Of a stretch of 64,000 bases of DNA, positions 18,277 through 25,918 are shown in pieces. Position numbers and translations under genes: made by a program. This DNA is from Pseudonocardiales bacterium. Lineage in GTDB: Bacteria > Actinomycetota > Actinomycetes > Mycobacteriales > Pseudonocardiaceae. Under the pieces are notes generated by a model. It ran no database searches. It had not been told where the DNA came from and was given only the letters and a program-made list of their open reading frames with translations. The first letter of the stretch is position 1; each line of letters starts with the position of its first letter. Location of the stretch: positions 1 through 64,000 of the forward strand of contig JAHEXI010000001.1 in assembly GCA_023252195.1 (NCBI GenBank). Reading direction: 5' to 3'.

Positions 18277-19260
18277 TCAGGACCCTCTGGTGATGAAACC
18301 CTTCTGCGCGAGCCAGTCGCGGGCGACGTCGCGTTGCGACTTGCCCTGCGCGGACTTCTGCCGGTTCAGCTCGGACATCACGTCGTCGGTCAGGGCCGCG
18401 GAGATCGGTGCGAACACCTTGGCGATGTTCGGGTCCCGGTCGTAGACGTCCTTGCGGATGCTGATCGCCGCGTTGTAGAGCGGGTGGTAAAGCTTGTCGT
18501 CGGCCAGCACTGTCAGCCCGAGCTGCGGGATGCGGCCGTCGGTGGTGAACACCTCCCCGAACAGGCACTCCTGCTGGTCGGCGGTGGTCTGGTAAATCGC
18601 ACCGGTCTGGAGCACCCGCAGTCGATCCGGTGGGACCTGGAAGTTGTAGGTCCGCTGCAGGCCGACGAGTCCGTCGTCCCGATTCTGGTATTCGGTCTCG
18701 ACGCAGAGGTTGCCCGGCTTGCCGGAGCGGATGTACGCGGCCATGTCCGACAGCGTTCGCAGTCCGAGCTGTTGAGCCCGCTCCTTCTTCACCGCGAAGG
18801 CGTAGGTGTTGTTGAACGGCGTCGGTTGCAGCCAGACGATCTTGTTCTCGGCAAGGTCCTGTTGCTTGACCGCGTCGTACTGCGCCTTGCTGTCGTGGAT
18901 CGGTTTCTGCTTCAGGAAGGAAACCCATGCGGTACCGGTGTACTCCCAGTACATACCGATGTCGCCGCTGAGAAGCGCCTGGCGGGTCGCGTCCGTGCCA
19001 CCGACATTGCACCGGTCGGTGACCTTGGCGTTGACCGACTCCAGGGCGGCGACGGCGACCTCGCACAGCACCAGCTGCTCGTCGAAATCCTTACCGCCCA
19101 CAGAGTAGGACTGGCCTTGAAGGTTGACCTGCTGGGCGAGGCTGCCGCTGTGCGCGGACGGGCCGCTGCTGCTCAGCCCGCCACACCCGGCGACCAAGGC
19201 GGCGAGGGTCACCAGTGCGGCCATGGACCGTCGGCGACCGAACAGAGATATCGATCCCAT
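18277..19260 (-). CDS. glycine betaine/choline-type substrate-binding lipoprotein (copy 2)
   Basis: 327 residues and clearly paralogous to the protein encoded at 13340-14329, with most of the alignment identical. It has a lipobox LVAGC near residue 25. Shared landmarks are SVGGKDFDEQLVLCE, LLSGDIGMYWEYTGTAWVSF, LQPTPFNNTYAFAVK and FTTDGRIPQLGLTVLADDK. It has its own GAGGGAACCAG ribosome-binding site before the ATG at 19260 and no permease or ATPase next to it. It therefore probably serves the same membrane complex, perhaps with a different ligand range, or is a recent duplicate in the process of divergence. Confidence 0.88.
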   Translation of the reverse strand: MGSISLFGRRRSMAALVTLAALVAGCGGLSSSGPSAHSGSLAQQVNLQGQSYSVGGKDFDEQLVLCEVAVAALESVNAKVTDRCNVGGTDATRQALLSGDIGMYWEYTGTAWVSFLKQKPIHDSKAQYDAVKQQDLAENKIVWLQPTPFNNTYAFAVKKERAQQLGLRTLSDMAAYIRSGKPGNLCVETEYQNRDDGLVGLQRTYNFQVPPDRLRVLQTGAIYQTTADQQECLFGEVFTTDGRIPQLGLTVLADDKLYHPLYNAAISIRKDVYDRDPNIAKVFAPISAALTDDVMSELNRQKSAQGKSQRDVARDWLAQKGFITRGS

Positions 19261-19274
19261 CTGGTTCCCTCGGT

Positions 19275-20729
19275 TCAGCGGTGACGGAGGCGGGCGGTGG
19301 TGAGCAGGGTGGGGTCTACTCGGCGGCGGCCTTGGGTGAACTGGGTCCGGGCGAAGGGGACCATGAAAAGTGGCTGATCATCGCCGACGAGGTCGCAGTA
19401 AACCGGGAGGAAGTTGCGATGGTCCAGGCTCACCAAGAACTCAGCGCACAGCAGCCCCCGGCCGTCCAGACATCCGGTTCCATGCCAGGGCAACAGGGTG
19501 GAGCCCCCGAGGTAGGAGAAACCACTGCAACCTGGCCGGGAGGCCACCGTGGCGAGCCGGACATGCGGTGGAAAGCGCTGGGCGACTCCGACGGCGGCAT
19601 CGGCCAGCGAGGCCGCAAGGAAGTTCACGGTGTCCTGCCACGCGCAGCCAAGCACCTCGCGCCGAGCCGACACGACCTCCGGCGGCAGCTCGGGCGCAGA
19701 CAAGCCGTCGGGCCAGGCGAGTACCTCACAGGCCCACCGACGCGGTTCGACGCCGGCCCGGGCGGGCACCGGCACCGAGTAGACCAGCGAGGACAAGATG
19801 TCGCGGAACGACGGGACGTTGGACACCAGTGCGTGCGGCAGTTCCTCCACGAGTCGCTGGTCGATCCCGGTGGCGCTGTCCAGCGAACGCGGGTTGCCGG
19901 CCAGCACGGTGATCAGTTCGCGGAACCGGCGACGGTACTGCTCGCGCCGAGCCCAGCCGCGCGCACCGAGCAGCCGGGCGACGAAGCAGGACTGGTCGCA
20001 GAACCGCGCGGCATCCTCGAGCCCGAGCAGCTGAGCATAACGTCGCAGCTGCCGCCGGTAGCGCCGCATCTCCGGCCAGCCGCGCGGTCGCGAGTACCCA
20101 CCGTCGTTGAGTACCACCACCCGCAGGCCGGGCGGATACACCGCCGCGAAGGCATCGTGGAGCTCCTTGAGGCGCAGCAGCGCACCAAGCTCGGCCAGGT
20201 CGGGCCAGGGGCCGTCGGCTTTGAGTCCGTTGTCGTGCTGCTTGAACGGGAAACCGATGGTCAGGATTGTGATCGGCTGCCGGGCTTGGACGAACGGAAG
20301 CATCTGTGCCACCGCGGTGTCCAGTGGAAAACACGAGCGGGAACCTTTGAGAAACCGGGACCGGGTCAGGATCCGGTGCAGCGCCGCGACCACGTCGTGT
20401 GGGTTCTTCGGCGGCCAGCTGCGCGAATGGGGACCAGCCGTCCCACCTGTCCAAGCCGTGGCGTACCCGATCGCGTTCTCTGCGAGACGGGCCGACGCAG
20501 CGTCCGAACCGGCCCGCAAGGTGCTCAGCAGGGTGGTGAGCTCGTCAGCGTCCAGACGAACTGGCCACTGGTCCGCCCAGCTGGACGTGTGCAGTAGATG
20601 CAGCGGGAGCGCGCGCAGCGACCGCGCATGCGAGATCATGAGCGCAGGGCCATTGGTGAGCGCCAGGGCGGTGGCCGTTGGCCCGTTGGTGGGCGCCAGA
20701 TCACTGATGCGACACAGTCGGTTACTCAC
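19275..20729 (-). CDS. isonitrile synthase (PvcA/DIT1) family protein
   Basis: Family L-Tyr/L-Trp isonitrile synthases convert an amino acid plus ribulose-5-phosphate to an isonitrile. The central block reads ITILTIGFPFKQHDNGLK, then PDLAELGALLRL and VYPPGLRVVVLNDGG. It lines up with PvcA's FP-K ... LPD-GE-LAL ... Y-PGA-I-LCSDG core. The C-terminal FPPHVRLATV and LLPWHGTG correspond to the PvcA RLSIHP and TPWHG motifs. The frame is open to 21122 but that overlaps the upstream kinase gene; I chose the GTG at 20729 (VSNRLCRISD), with GTG 20759 and ATG 20639 as alternatives. No Fe(II)/2-oxoglutarate partner (PvcB) is adjacent, so the product is unknown. Confidence 0.72.
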   Translation of the reverse strand: MSNRLCRISDLAPTNGPTATALALTNGPALMISHARSLRALPLHLLHTSSWADQWPVRLDADELTTLLSTLRAGSDAASARLAENAIGYATAWTGGTAGPHSRSWPPKNPHDVVAALHRILTRSRFLKGSRSCFPLDTAVAQMLPFVQARQPITILTIGFPFKQHDNGLKADGPWPDLAELGALLRLKELHDAFAAVYPPGLRVVVLNDGGYSRPRGWPEMRRYRRQLRRYAQLLGLEDAARFCDQSCFVARLLGARGWARREQYRRRFRELITVLAGNPRSLDSATGIDQRLVEELPHALVSNVPSFRDILSSLVYSVPVPARAGVEPRRWACEVLAWPDGLSAPELPPEVVSARREVLGCAWQDTVNFLAASLADAAVGVAQRFPPHVRLATVASRPGCSGFSYLGGSTLLPWHGTGCLDGRGLLCAEFLVSLDHRNFLPVYCDLVGDDQPLFMVPFARTQFTQGRRRVDPTLLTTARLRHR

Positions 20730-20821
20730 GGTGCGGGACGGGACCAGCGCTCCCGCCACCGATGGGGGGGCCGGCGACACAGGACTCGACAGTAGACGCC
20801 CTGGTAGATCAACACACTCTT

Positions 20822-21739
20822 TCAGCGCCGGACGGTCCGCCATCGGTCGGACAGTCGGCCGGCCCGCAGGCTGGCCATCCGGCGGTCGAACTCCGCCAGC
20901 ACGGCTGGGGAAGACGTAGCCCGGGGAAATACTCCGGCGATCAGCTTGAGATCGCGAATACCGTGCATTATCTCGAAGCCGTCCCAGTCCCGCACATCGA
21001 ACCCGTAGGTCTTGATGAAGTCGCGCTGGTGCGCGGCGGGCTTGCCCAACCGCACCCGGCTCACCGCGACCGGGGTCAGATCCCACTCCGGTGGGCCGAC
21101 TGCGCACGAGTCGAAGTCGCACAGCACCGGGCGGTCTGGCCCGGAAATGATGTTGCCGACATGCGCATCACCATGCACAACCGCAGGAGGCAGGGCGAAC
21201 CGTACTTCGGCGACTGCGGCGGCCAGCTCAGCGCTGCGGCACAGCAGGAAGTCGCGGTCAGCGGCGGTCATCGCGGTGGTGTGCCGCACTCGATTGTCGA
21301 AATCGGTGAGTGGATCCCAGGACGGCAACGCCCGGCAGGGCAACGGCACCGCGTGCACCGCCCGCAACAGCTCGGCCAGATCCGCGCCGCCCGGCGCTGG
21401 GCCGACCGGTGGCACCGACTGCCACACGGTGGCAACGTGTTCACCGACCCGCACCGGCTGGCGGACACCGGGCAGCAAGCGGATCGCGGGCACGTCATGT
21501 TCGGCGAACACGGTTGCTGCCGCCACCACCAGGTTGGCGCGCTGTACGTAGGACGGCAAGGTGACCAATCTGACCACGACCGGGTCGCGGGCCAGCTGGA
21601 ACACCGCGTTATTGACATTGCGCAGCAGTCGCGCCTCGACCGGATCCAGGCCGAGCTGACCGCACACCGCGCGTAGCGCGATGGTGAGCCGCTCGTCACA
21701 GCGGACCCTGGTCAGCACCGTCCCGGTGGGCTTCATCAC
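20822..21739 (-). CDS. aminoglycoside phosphotransferase (APH) family kinase
   Basis: A 305-residue protein kinase-like-fold small-molecule kinase. The catalytic loop VVHGDAHVGNII (Brenner-type HGDxxxxN) and the metal-binding CDFDSCAVGPPEWDL are intact. The N-terminal nucleotide lobe includes NAVFQLARDPVVVRL. Members phosphorylate antibiotics, choline, homoserine or sugars; the substrate here is unknown. The ATG overlaps the stop of the upstream XRE regulator by four bases, a pairing often seen in actinomycetes, so the two are co-translated. The isonitrile-synthase-family gene follows in the same direction. Confidence 0.85.
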   Translation of the reverse strand: MMKPTGTVLTRVRCDERLTIALRAVCGQLGLDPVEARLLRNVNNAVFQLARDPVVVRLVTLPSYVQRANLVVAAATVFAEHDVPAIRLLPGVRQPVRVGEHVATVWQSVPPVGPAPGGADLAELLRAVHAVPLPCRALPSWDPLTDFDNRVRHTTAMTAADRDFLLCRSAELAAAVAEVRFALPPAVVHGDAHVGNIISGPDRPVLCDFDSCAVGPPEWDLTPVAVSRVRLGKPAAHQRDFIKTYGFDVRDWDGFEIMHGIRDLKLIAGVFPRATSSPAVLAEFDRRMASLRAGRLSDRWRTVRR

Positions 21740-23103
21740 AAGCTTCGTTGTTGCCGGATCAGGTGTGCGAGGTCACGGGAGTCCGCGTTTGTGGACCGTC
21801 GGGCCGCTTCGATCTCCAACGGCTGGAGCCGATCGGTGACCCGCTTCGACTTCACCGCTGACGCCGCCACCAGGGCCCTGCGACCGACCTGGATACCGTG
21901 GTCGACATCGCCTTGACGTAGGTAGCTGGTGGCCAGCATGGTGAGGGTGAACGCCTGGCTGCGGCCCATCGATTCGTCGTAGCGGGCCAGGGCCTGGCCG
22001 AACGCGGGAATGGCGACAGCCGCATGACGCGGATCGTGAGCCGCAAGTTCGTTGTAGACCGTCCCGATCATCGCGTACATATCGGTGTCGTTGTAGAACC
22101 TGGCCCAGTCGGGTGTGTCGTTCGGATTCGCCCTGGCCAGCTCGTCGCGGGATCGGCCGAGCAGCTTCTTGGCCTGCACGTCGTCGCCCATCATCGCGTA
22201 CGCCCAGGCCTCGTTGCCGCACAGCACCGCGACGGCCAGCTCCGAGCCGGAATCCTGCGCGGCGATCTGGCCCAGCTGGAACCACTTCAACGCGTCGTTG
22301 GCATCTCCGTGGTGGAGATAGACCCGACCGATCCGGTACATGATGTTCGACATCAGGCTCGAGTCGCCGGACTGCTTGGCGAATTCCAGAGCGGTGGCGA
22401 AGTGGTTGCGCGAAGAGTCCAGCAGCCCCACGTCGAAAGTCGTCCAGCCAGCCAGATTCTGCAGGTCGGCCAGCGCCCGGAACAGTTGCAGGCGCACCAC
22501 TTCGGTACCCGATGAGCCCAGCAGGCGCTGTGCCCACGACAGCTGGGCGACGACCGCGTCACGACACGCGCCGCCGCCGAACTGGTAATCCAGAGCACGC
22601 ATGGCTCTGGTGGCTGCCTCAACCTGCTTGACGTCCGCCATACCGATATTGCTCGGCGCGGGTGTCTGGGCAGGGCTGGGCAGCCATTGCCCGCGGTCGG
22701 CCCCCAGCACTGCGGTGCCGAACATCACGGCAGCTCCATGCGCCAGGAGCTTCCGGCGCTTCACCGACTCGTCCTCCTCCGCCAGCGCATTGTCGGACGG
22801 TCCGACCATGCTCGTCGCCGTCGCCGGGTCATAGGCCAGACCCATGTATCCCCGCGGGATACCCAGACCGCCGGAGATCCGCGCTAGCACGTCGTAGGCC
22901 ATGACCTGGCGACCCTTGAGGATCTCCGAGACCTCGGACTGGGACTGACCAGTCAGGGCCGCGATGTGCCGTTGCGAGATTCCTACCCGTCGGAGCAGGC
23001 GATAAACCGAGCTGATGTCGCGATCCGCAAGTGCCCGCTTCATCTCTGGCTCGTTCCAGTTCTCCAGAGACAGCCGGTTGTCTTGCGAGCCGGTCACGTT
23101 CAT
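21736..23103 (-). CDS. XRE-family HTH regulator with TPR-like C-terminal domain
   Basis: About 455 residues. The N-terminal HTH at about 25-75 reads LLRRVGISQRHIAALTGQSQ then SEVSEILKGR. After a linker (about 110-140), the rest consists of tetratricopeptide-like helical repeats: GDSSLMSNIMYRIGRVYLHH, AVAVLCGNEAWAYAMMGDD and MLATSYLRQGDVDHGIQVGR. The frame starts at 23181, but ATG 23103 (MNVTGSQDN) has an AAGGGGGCGAG site and is preferred. This class of regulator is common in Streptomyces and Pseudonocardiales and often sits next to the gene it controls. The target is probably the downstream kinase and isonitrile-type gene. Confidence 0.88.
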   Translation of the reverse strand: MNVTGSQDNRLSLENWNEPEMKRALADRDISSVYRLLRRVGISQRHIAALTGQSQSEVSEILKGRQVMAYDVLARISGGLGIPRGYMGLAYDPATATSMVGPSDNALAEEDESVKRRKLLAHGAAVMFGTAVLGADRGQWLPSPAQTPAPSNIGMADVKQVEAATRAMRALDYQFGGGACRDAVVAQLSWAQRLLGSSGTEVVRLQLFRALADLQNLAGWTTFDVGLLDSSRNHFATALEFAKQSGDSSLMSNIMYRIGRVYLHHGDANDALKWFQLGQIAAQDSGSELAVAVLCGNEAWAYAMMGDDVQAKKLLGRSRDELARANPNDTPDWARFYNDTDMYAMIGTVYNELAAHDPRHAAVAIPAFGQALARYDESMGRSQAFTLTMLATSYLRQGDVDHGIQVGRRALVAASAVKSKRVTDRLQPLEIEAARRSTNADSRDLAHLIRQQRSL

Positions 23104-23384
23104 CTCGCCCCCTTGCCGTCCGACGGGCGACGTGTGCAGAGTAGGCATACTCGTCGTCGCTGGTGAAGTGCACTTCGGCAAAGCTGATCGGCCGCACCTA
23201 TCAGTTTGTGCCGTTCACCGTCATAGCATGGCCGATCAGCGCAGCGCAGCCCATGGCGGGTTTTATCCGGCCCCGCACTTTGTACGTTGAACTGGCGCGA
23301 CTAGGGCCCGTGTTCTGCCTCAGTGGACGAGATTCCCGGTATGAGGCAGGTGGGGACGGGTTGGGACGGCAGGAGGGCGGTTAG

Positions 23385-23774
23385 GTGGATCAGGTTCTGG
23401 GCCAGATGCTCCGGCAGGCAGTGTGGGAGCGGCTCGACATGCTCGATGAGCTGGCAAGCAGCGCCGATAACGGGTCGCTGCTGTCGGTGGCTCGCAGTGA
23501 GCTGCCCCGTCTGACCCATGGTTGGCGGGCACTGCTGGCCAGTCATGCGCCTGATAGCCGCGGTCGTTGCCCGGAGTGCTCAAGCCGTTGGCGACCCCGT
23601 GCGGCGCTGTGCAGCGTGTGGCGGGCCGCGAACGAGCACCTCGTCCACGCCGAAAGCGTGTCCGAGGCCGTTGCTCCGAAATCGGTCCCTGCCATATCTG
23701 GCGCGCGCCAGGCTGTGTCGCAGCTGCGCGATCCGAGGTCGCTATTTTCTGCCGGCGCAGCGGCCGCACGCTGA
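23385..23774 (+). CDS. conserved actinobacterial hypothetical with Cys pair
   Basis: 129 residues from a GTG start with an AGGAGGG site. The centre reads HAPDSRGRCPECSSRWRPRA then CSVWRAANEHLV. The C-x2-C, a later Cys and WRxAxEHL form is found in small uncharacterised actinobacterial proteins, often encoded near XRE regulators. The cysteines could bind zinc. The C-terminal 35 residues look unstructured. It is divergent from the XRE gene with 281 bases between the starts. No function is assigned. Confidence 0.6.
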   Translation: MDQVLGQMLRQAVWERLDMLDELASSADNGSLLSVARSELPRLTHGWRALLASHAPDSRGRCPECSSRWRPRAALCSVWRAANEHLVHAESVSEAVAPKSVPAISGARQAVSQLRDPRSLFSAGAAAAR

Positions 23775-23817
23775 ACCCGGTTACTTCAACTCCATAGAGC
23801 TGGCGGTCTCGCCGTGA

Positions 23818-23970
23818 TTCGTGGGTCTCCCCCCACCCACGAAGGCTGAGCAGCCGCCATGTGGCCGGTGATCCGGCGAACGTCCGTGCCCCCGACCGAG
23901 ATGTCGAAGGATCACCGGCCACCAAGCTCTCCCACCGGCGGTACTGCACGCCCCGCGTGCCGCCGGTGGG
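23818..23970. repeat. cluster of three hairpins in a non-coding tract
   Basis: Three successive inverted repeats. 23818-23843: TTCGTGGGT pairing with ACCCACGAA. 23861-23922: 14-base perfect arms of GTGGCCGGTGATCC type with a 34-base loop. 23931-23970: CCCACCGGCGGTA with TGCCGCCGGTGGG, one mismatch. No convincing ORF covers the stretch 23775-24185. It could be a terminator series or a structured transcript. Confidence 0.6.
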
Positions 23971-24185
23971 AGCGCCAAGCACAACTTCATAGCCTGGACC
24001 CACACCGCTCCTCACCGAGTGGAGTGCCGCGCCGGTGGCACCGTCGTTGCCTGACCGACCGCCACCGTCAACGTTGGTCCGATGACCGCCGGATCCCGCC
24101 GCCCAGTGCACGTCACGTCATGCACTGCACGCCCGGGAGATCCCCCGTCCGGCGCCGGACGCGTGCAGCGCAGGCACCCGCAAAT

Positions 24186-24220
24186 GGGGCGGGGTCGTTC
24201 GAGAGGAACGGCCCCGCCCC
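24186..24220. terminator. strong GC hairpin
   Basis: GGGGCGGGGTCGTTC at 24186-24200 pairs with 24206-24220 with one mismatch around a GAGAG loop. It closes the hairpin-rich, gene-free stretch between the Cys-pair hypothetical and the DUF805 gene. No T-tract follows, as is common for high-GC actinobacterial terminators. Confidence 0.5.
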
Positions 24221-24400
24221 GCACATCTGCTTCGAAATACAGCTTAAGACGACGCCGCTGTTGCCGAGTTCGATCAGCGGCCGCATCATTGCGTCGAGTA
24301 GGCGACCAAATGGGTGATGCGGGCGTTCCAACCCGGCAACATTGTGTGGGGCTATGCTTTCGGAAGCGGGACGCGCGCGCCCGCGAACTGGGAGCCAATC

Positions 24401-24769
24401 ATGGAGTGGTACCTCAAGGTGTTCCGCCAGTATGCCGATTTCGCCGGTCGCGCGCGCCGGAAGGAATACTGGATGTTCACGCTGGTCAGCCTGATCGTTT
24501 CGATTATGCTCACCATCCTCGACACGGCGCTCGGAACCGGCCTACTCGGCCTGCTCTACGCGGTAGCGGTGTTCGTGCCGGGCTTGGCCGTAGGCGTCCG
24601 CAGGTTGCACGACACCGGTCGGAGCGCTTGGTGGCTGCTGATCGCCCTCATCCCGCTGATCGGCGCGATAGTGCTCATCGTCTTCCTTGCCACTGACGGT
24701 GAACGGCGGCCGAACTTCTACGGTCAGGACCCGAAGGCAGTCCCGGCCGGAATTCCCGCGCTCCCCTAG
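24401..24769 (+). CDS. DUF805 family membrane protein
   Basis: 122 residues. It begins MEWYLKVFRQYADFAGRARR and continues KEYWMF, the classic DUF805 start. Three to four hydrophobic helices follow (LVSLIVSIMLTILDTALGTG, LLYAVAVFVPGLAVGVRRLHD, WLLIALIPLIGAIVLIVFL). The family ending GERRPNFYGQDP is present. The frame opens at 24314, but ATG 24401 has GGGAG six bases before it and matches the family N-terminus. The role of DUF805 proteins is not established. No operon partner is visible. Confidence 0.88.
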   Translation: MEWYLKVFRQYADFAGRARRKEYWMFTLVSLIVSIMLTILDTALGTGLLGLLYAVAVFVPGLAVGVRRLHDTGRSAWWLLIALIPLIGAIVLIVFLATDGERRPNFYGQDPKAVPAGIPALP

Positions 24770-24818
24770 CGCGGCATCATCCACTGATTGCGGTTTGTGT
24801 TGCGTCAAGCGACATATA

Positions 24819-24838
24819 GTGGCTGTAGCTCAATTGGC
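24819..24838 (+). other. tRNA-like D-arm fragment
   Basis: GTGGCTGTAGCTCAATTGGC resembles the 5' end of an elongator tRNA (TAGCTCAATTGG D-arm). No anticodon arm or T-arm follows at the right spacing. It may be a tRNA remnant or chance. It lies in the gene-free 24770-25011. Confidence 0.25.
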
Positions 24839-25011
24839 GTGGGCTTGTCGCAGGCCGTGGTCAACCCCCGAGCCCGCGCCCGCTTGCCAATGGCTGACTT
24901 CCCAGAGCCTCGCCTTCAACGGCTCGCCACAACGTTGTAGATCGCGCAGCTTTGCCTCATCGGATACGTAAAACACTAAAGCCAGACACGCGTCAGGACA
25001 CTAGACCCGCA

Positions 25012-25629
25012 CTAGAGCAGTGCCAGCAGTCGGTCGTAGACCATTTCGTGCACCCACCGGCTGGTCGCGGTCGGGGGAGTGTTCGAGACCACCCGGGAGC
25101 GTCCTACGTGCACGATGTCGACGGCGTCAGAATCGCCTTCGGGTGGACCTGCGGCGGCGAGCACGGTGGGGCCGTAGTACTCAGCGTGGGTAAGGCACTC
25201 GACGTTGCGGGCGATATGCGCCGGTAGTAGGAGGGCGGTAGGGCACAACGTCGCGAACGGCGCGGCACCGGTGAGACCGGTCCGCCAGTGCCGGGCTGGT
25301 GCGATGATGCCGCTGAGCTGCACTGCGGGTGTCGGCGCGAGGTGTTGCATCTCTGGCCAGTCCCAGGTGGACACCGACACCCGGTCGGTCACCGGGCCCC
25401 AGCCTGAACTGATCCGACGCTCATGAACGTCGACGATGAGGTTGGCCACGGCGACCACCCGGCGGCCGAGCACCACCATGGGGGGCAGCACCACGCCGGC
25501 CCAGCCCAGAGCCTCCACAGCGGCGGGCGCCAGGTGGTCAGGCGGGGAGAGGACCTCGACGGTGTCAGCGGCCCAGATCTGTGGACCGAGTGCGGTCCCG
25601 CGGGCCTTGACCAGCGATTCGGGTGCCAC
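25012..25629 (-). CDS. hypothetical protein, unknown function
   Basis: 205 residues, starting GTG at 25629 with a GGGAG about 11 bases before it. Two alpha/beta-looking halves: PQIWAADTVEVLSPPDHLAP then AVVLGRRVVAVANLIVDVHE. The C-terminal part includes HIARNVECLTHAEYYGPTVLAA and ends TSRWVHEMVYDRLLALL. There is no signal or membrane segment, and I recognise no domain. It is divergent from the monooxygenase gene downstream and preceded by a 242-base gap holding a tRNA-like fragment. Confidence 0.6.
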   Translation of the reverse strand: MAPESLVKARGTALGPQIWAADTVEVLSPPDHLAPAAVEALGWAGVVLPPMVVLGRRVVAVANLIVDVHERRISSGWGPVTDRVSVSTWDWPEMQHLAPTPAVQLSGIIAPARHWRTGLTGAAPFATLCPTALLLPAHIARNVECLTHAEYYGPTVLAAAGPPEGDSDAVDIVHVGRSRVVSNTPPTATSRWVHEMVYDRLLALL

Positions 25630-25863
25630 GGGGCGTGGTCTCCCATCGTTTCATCTTCGGATTTACGCCACTTGCGTAGAGATAAGGACTACCAGGAGGT
25701 TGCAGTTTCATGGCGCAGGCGCGGCCGCTGCGGCGTCCGGCGGCGGTTCCCCCGCGCTGACTGGTCGACCGAGTTCAGCCCGCCGGTAGCGCGACCCCTG
25801 CGACCAGCGGTAACCGGTCCGTCAGGCGGCGGGAGACGCCGCGGTGCGGGCTGGACACCCATA

Positions 25864-25894
25864 CCTACTGAGCGGTAGGGTTACCGACGGTAAC
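25864..25894. promoter_or_regulatory. candidate operator before the flavin monooxygenase
   Basis: Two adjacent palindromes: CCTAC-N6-GTAGG at 25864-25879 and GTTACC-GAC-GGTAAC at 25880-25894. They end 24 bases before the GTG start. The form is that of TetR-type operators common in front of actinobacterial oxygenase genes. No regulator gene is adjacent, so this is inference. Confidence 0.4.
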
Positions 25895-25918
25895 ACCAGT
25901 GCGCAAAGGGAAGCGGTC

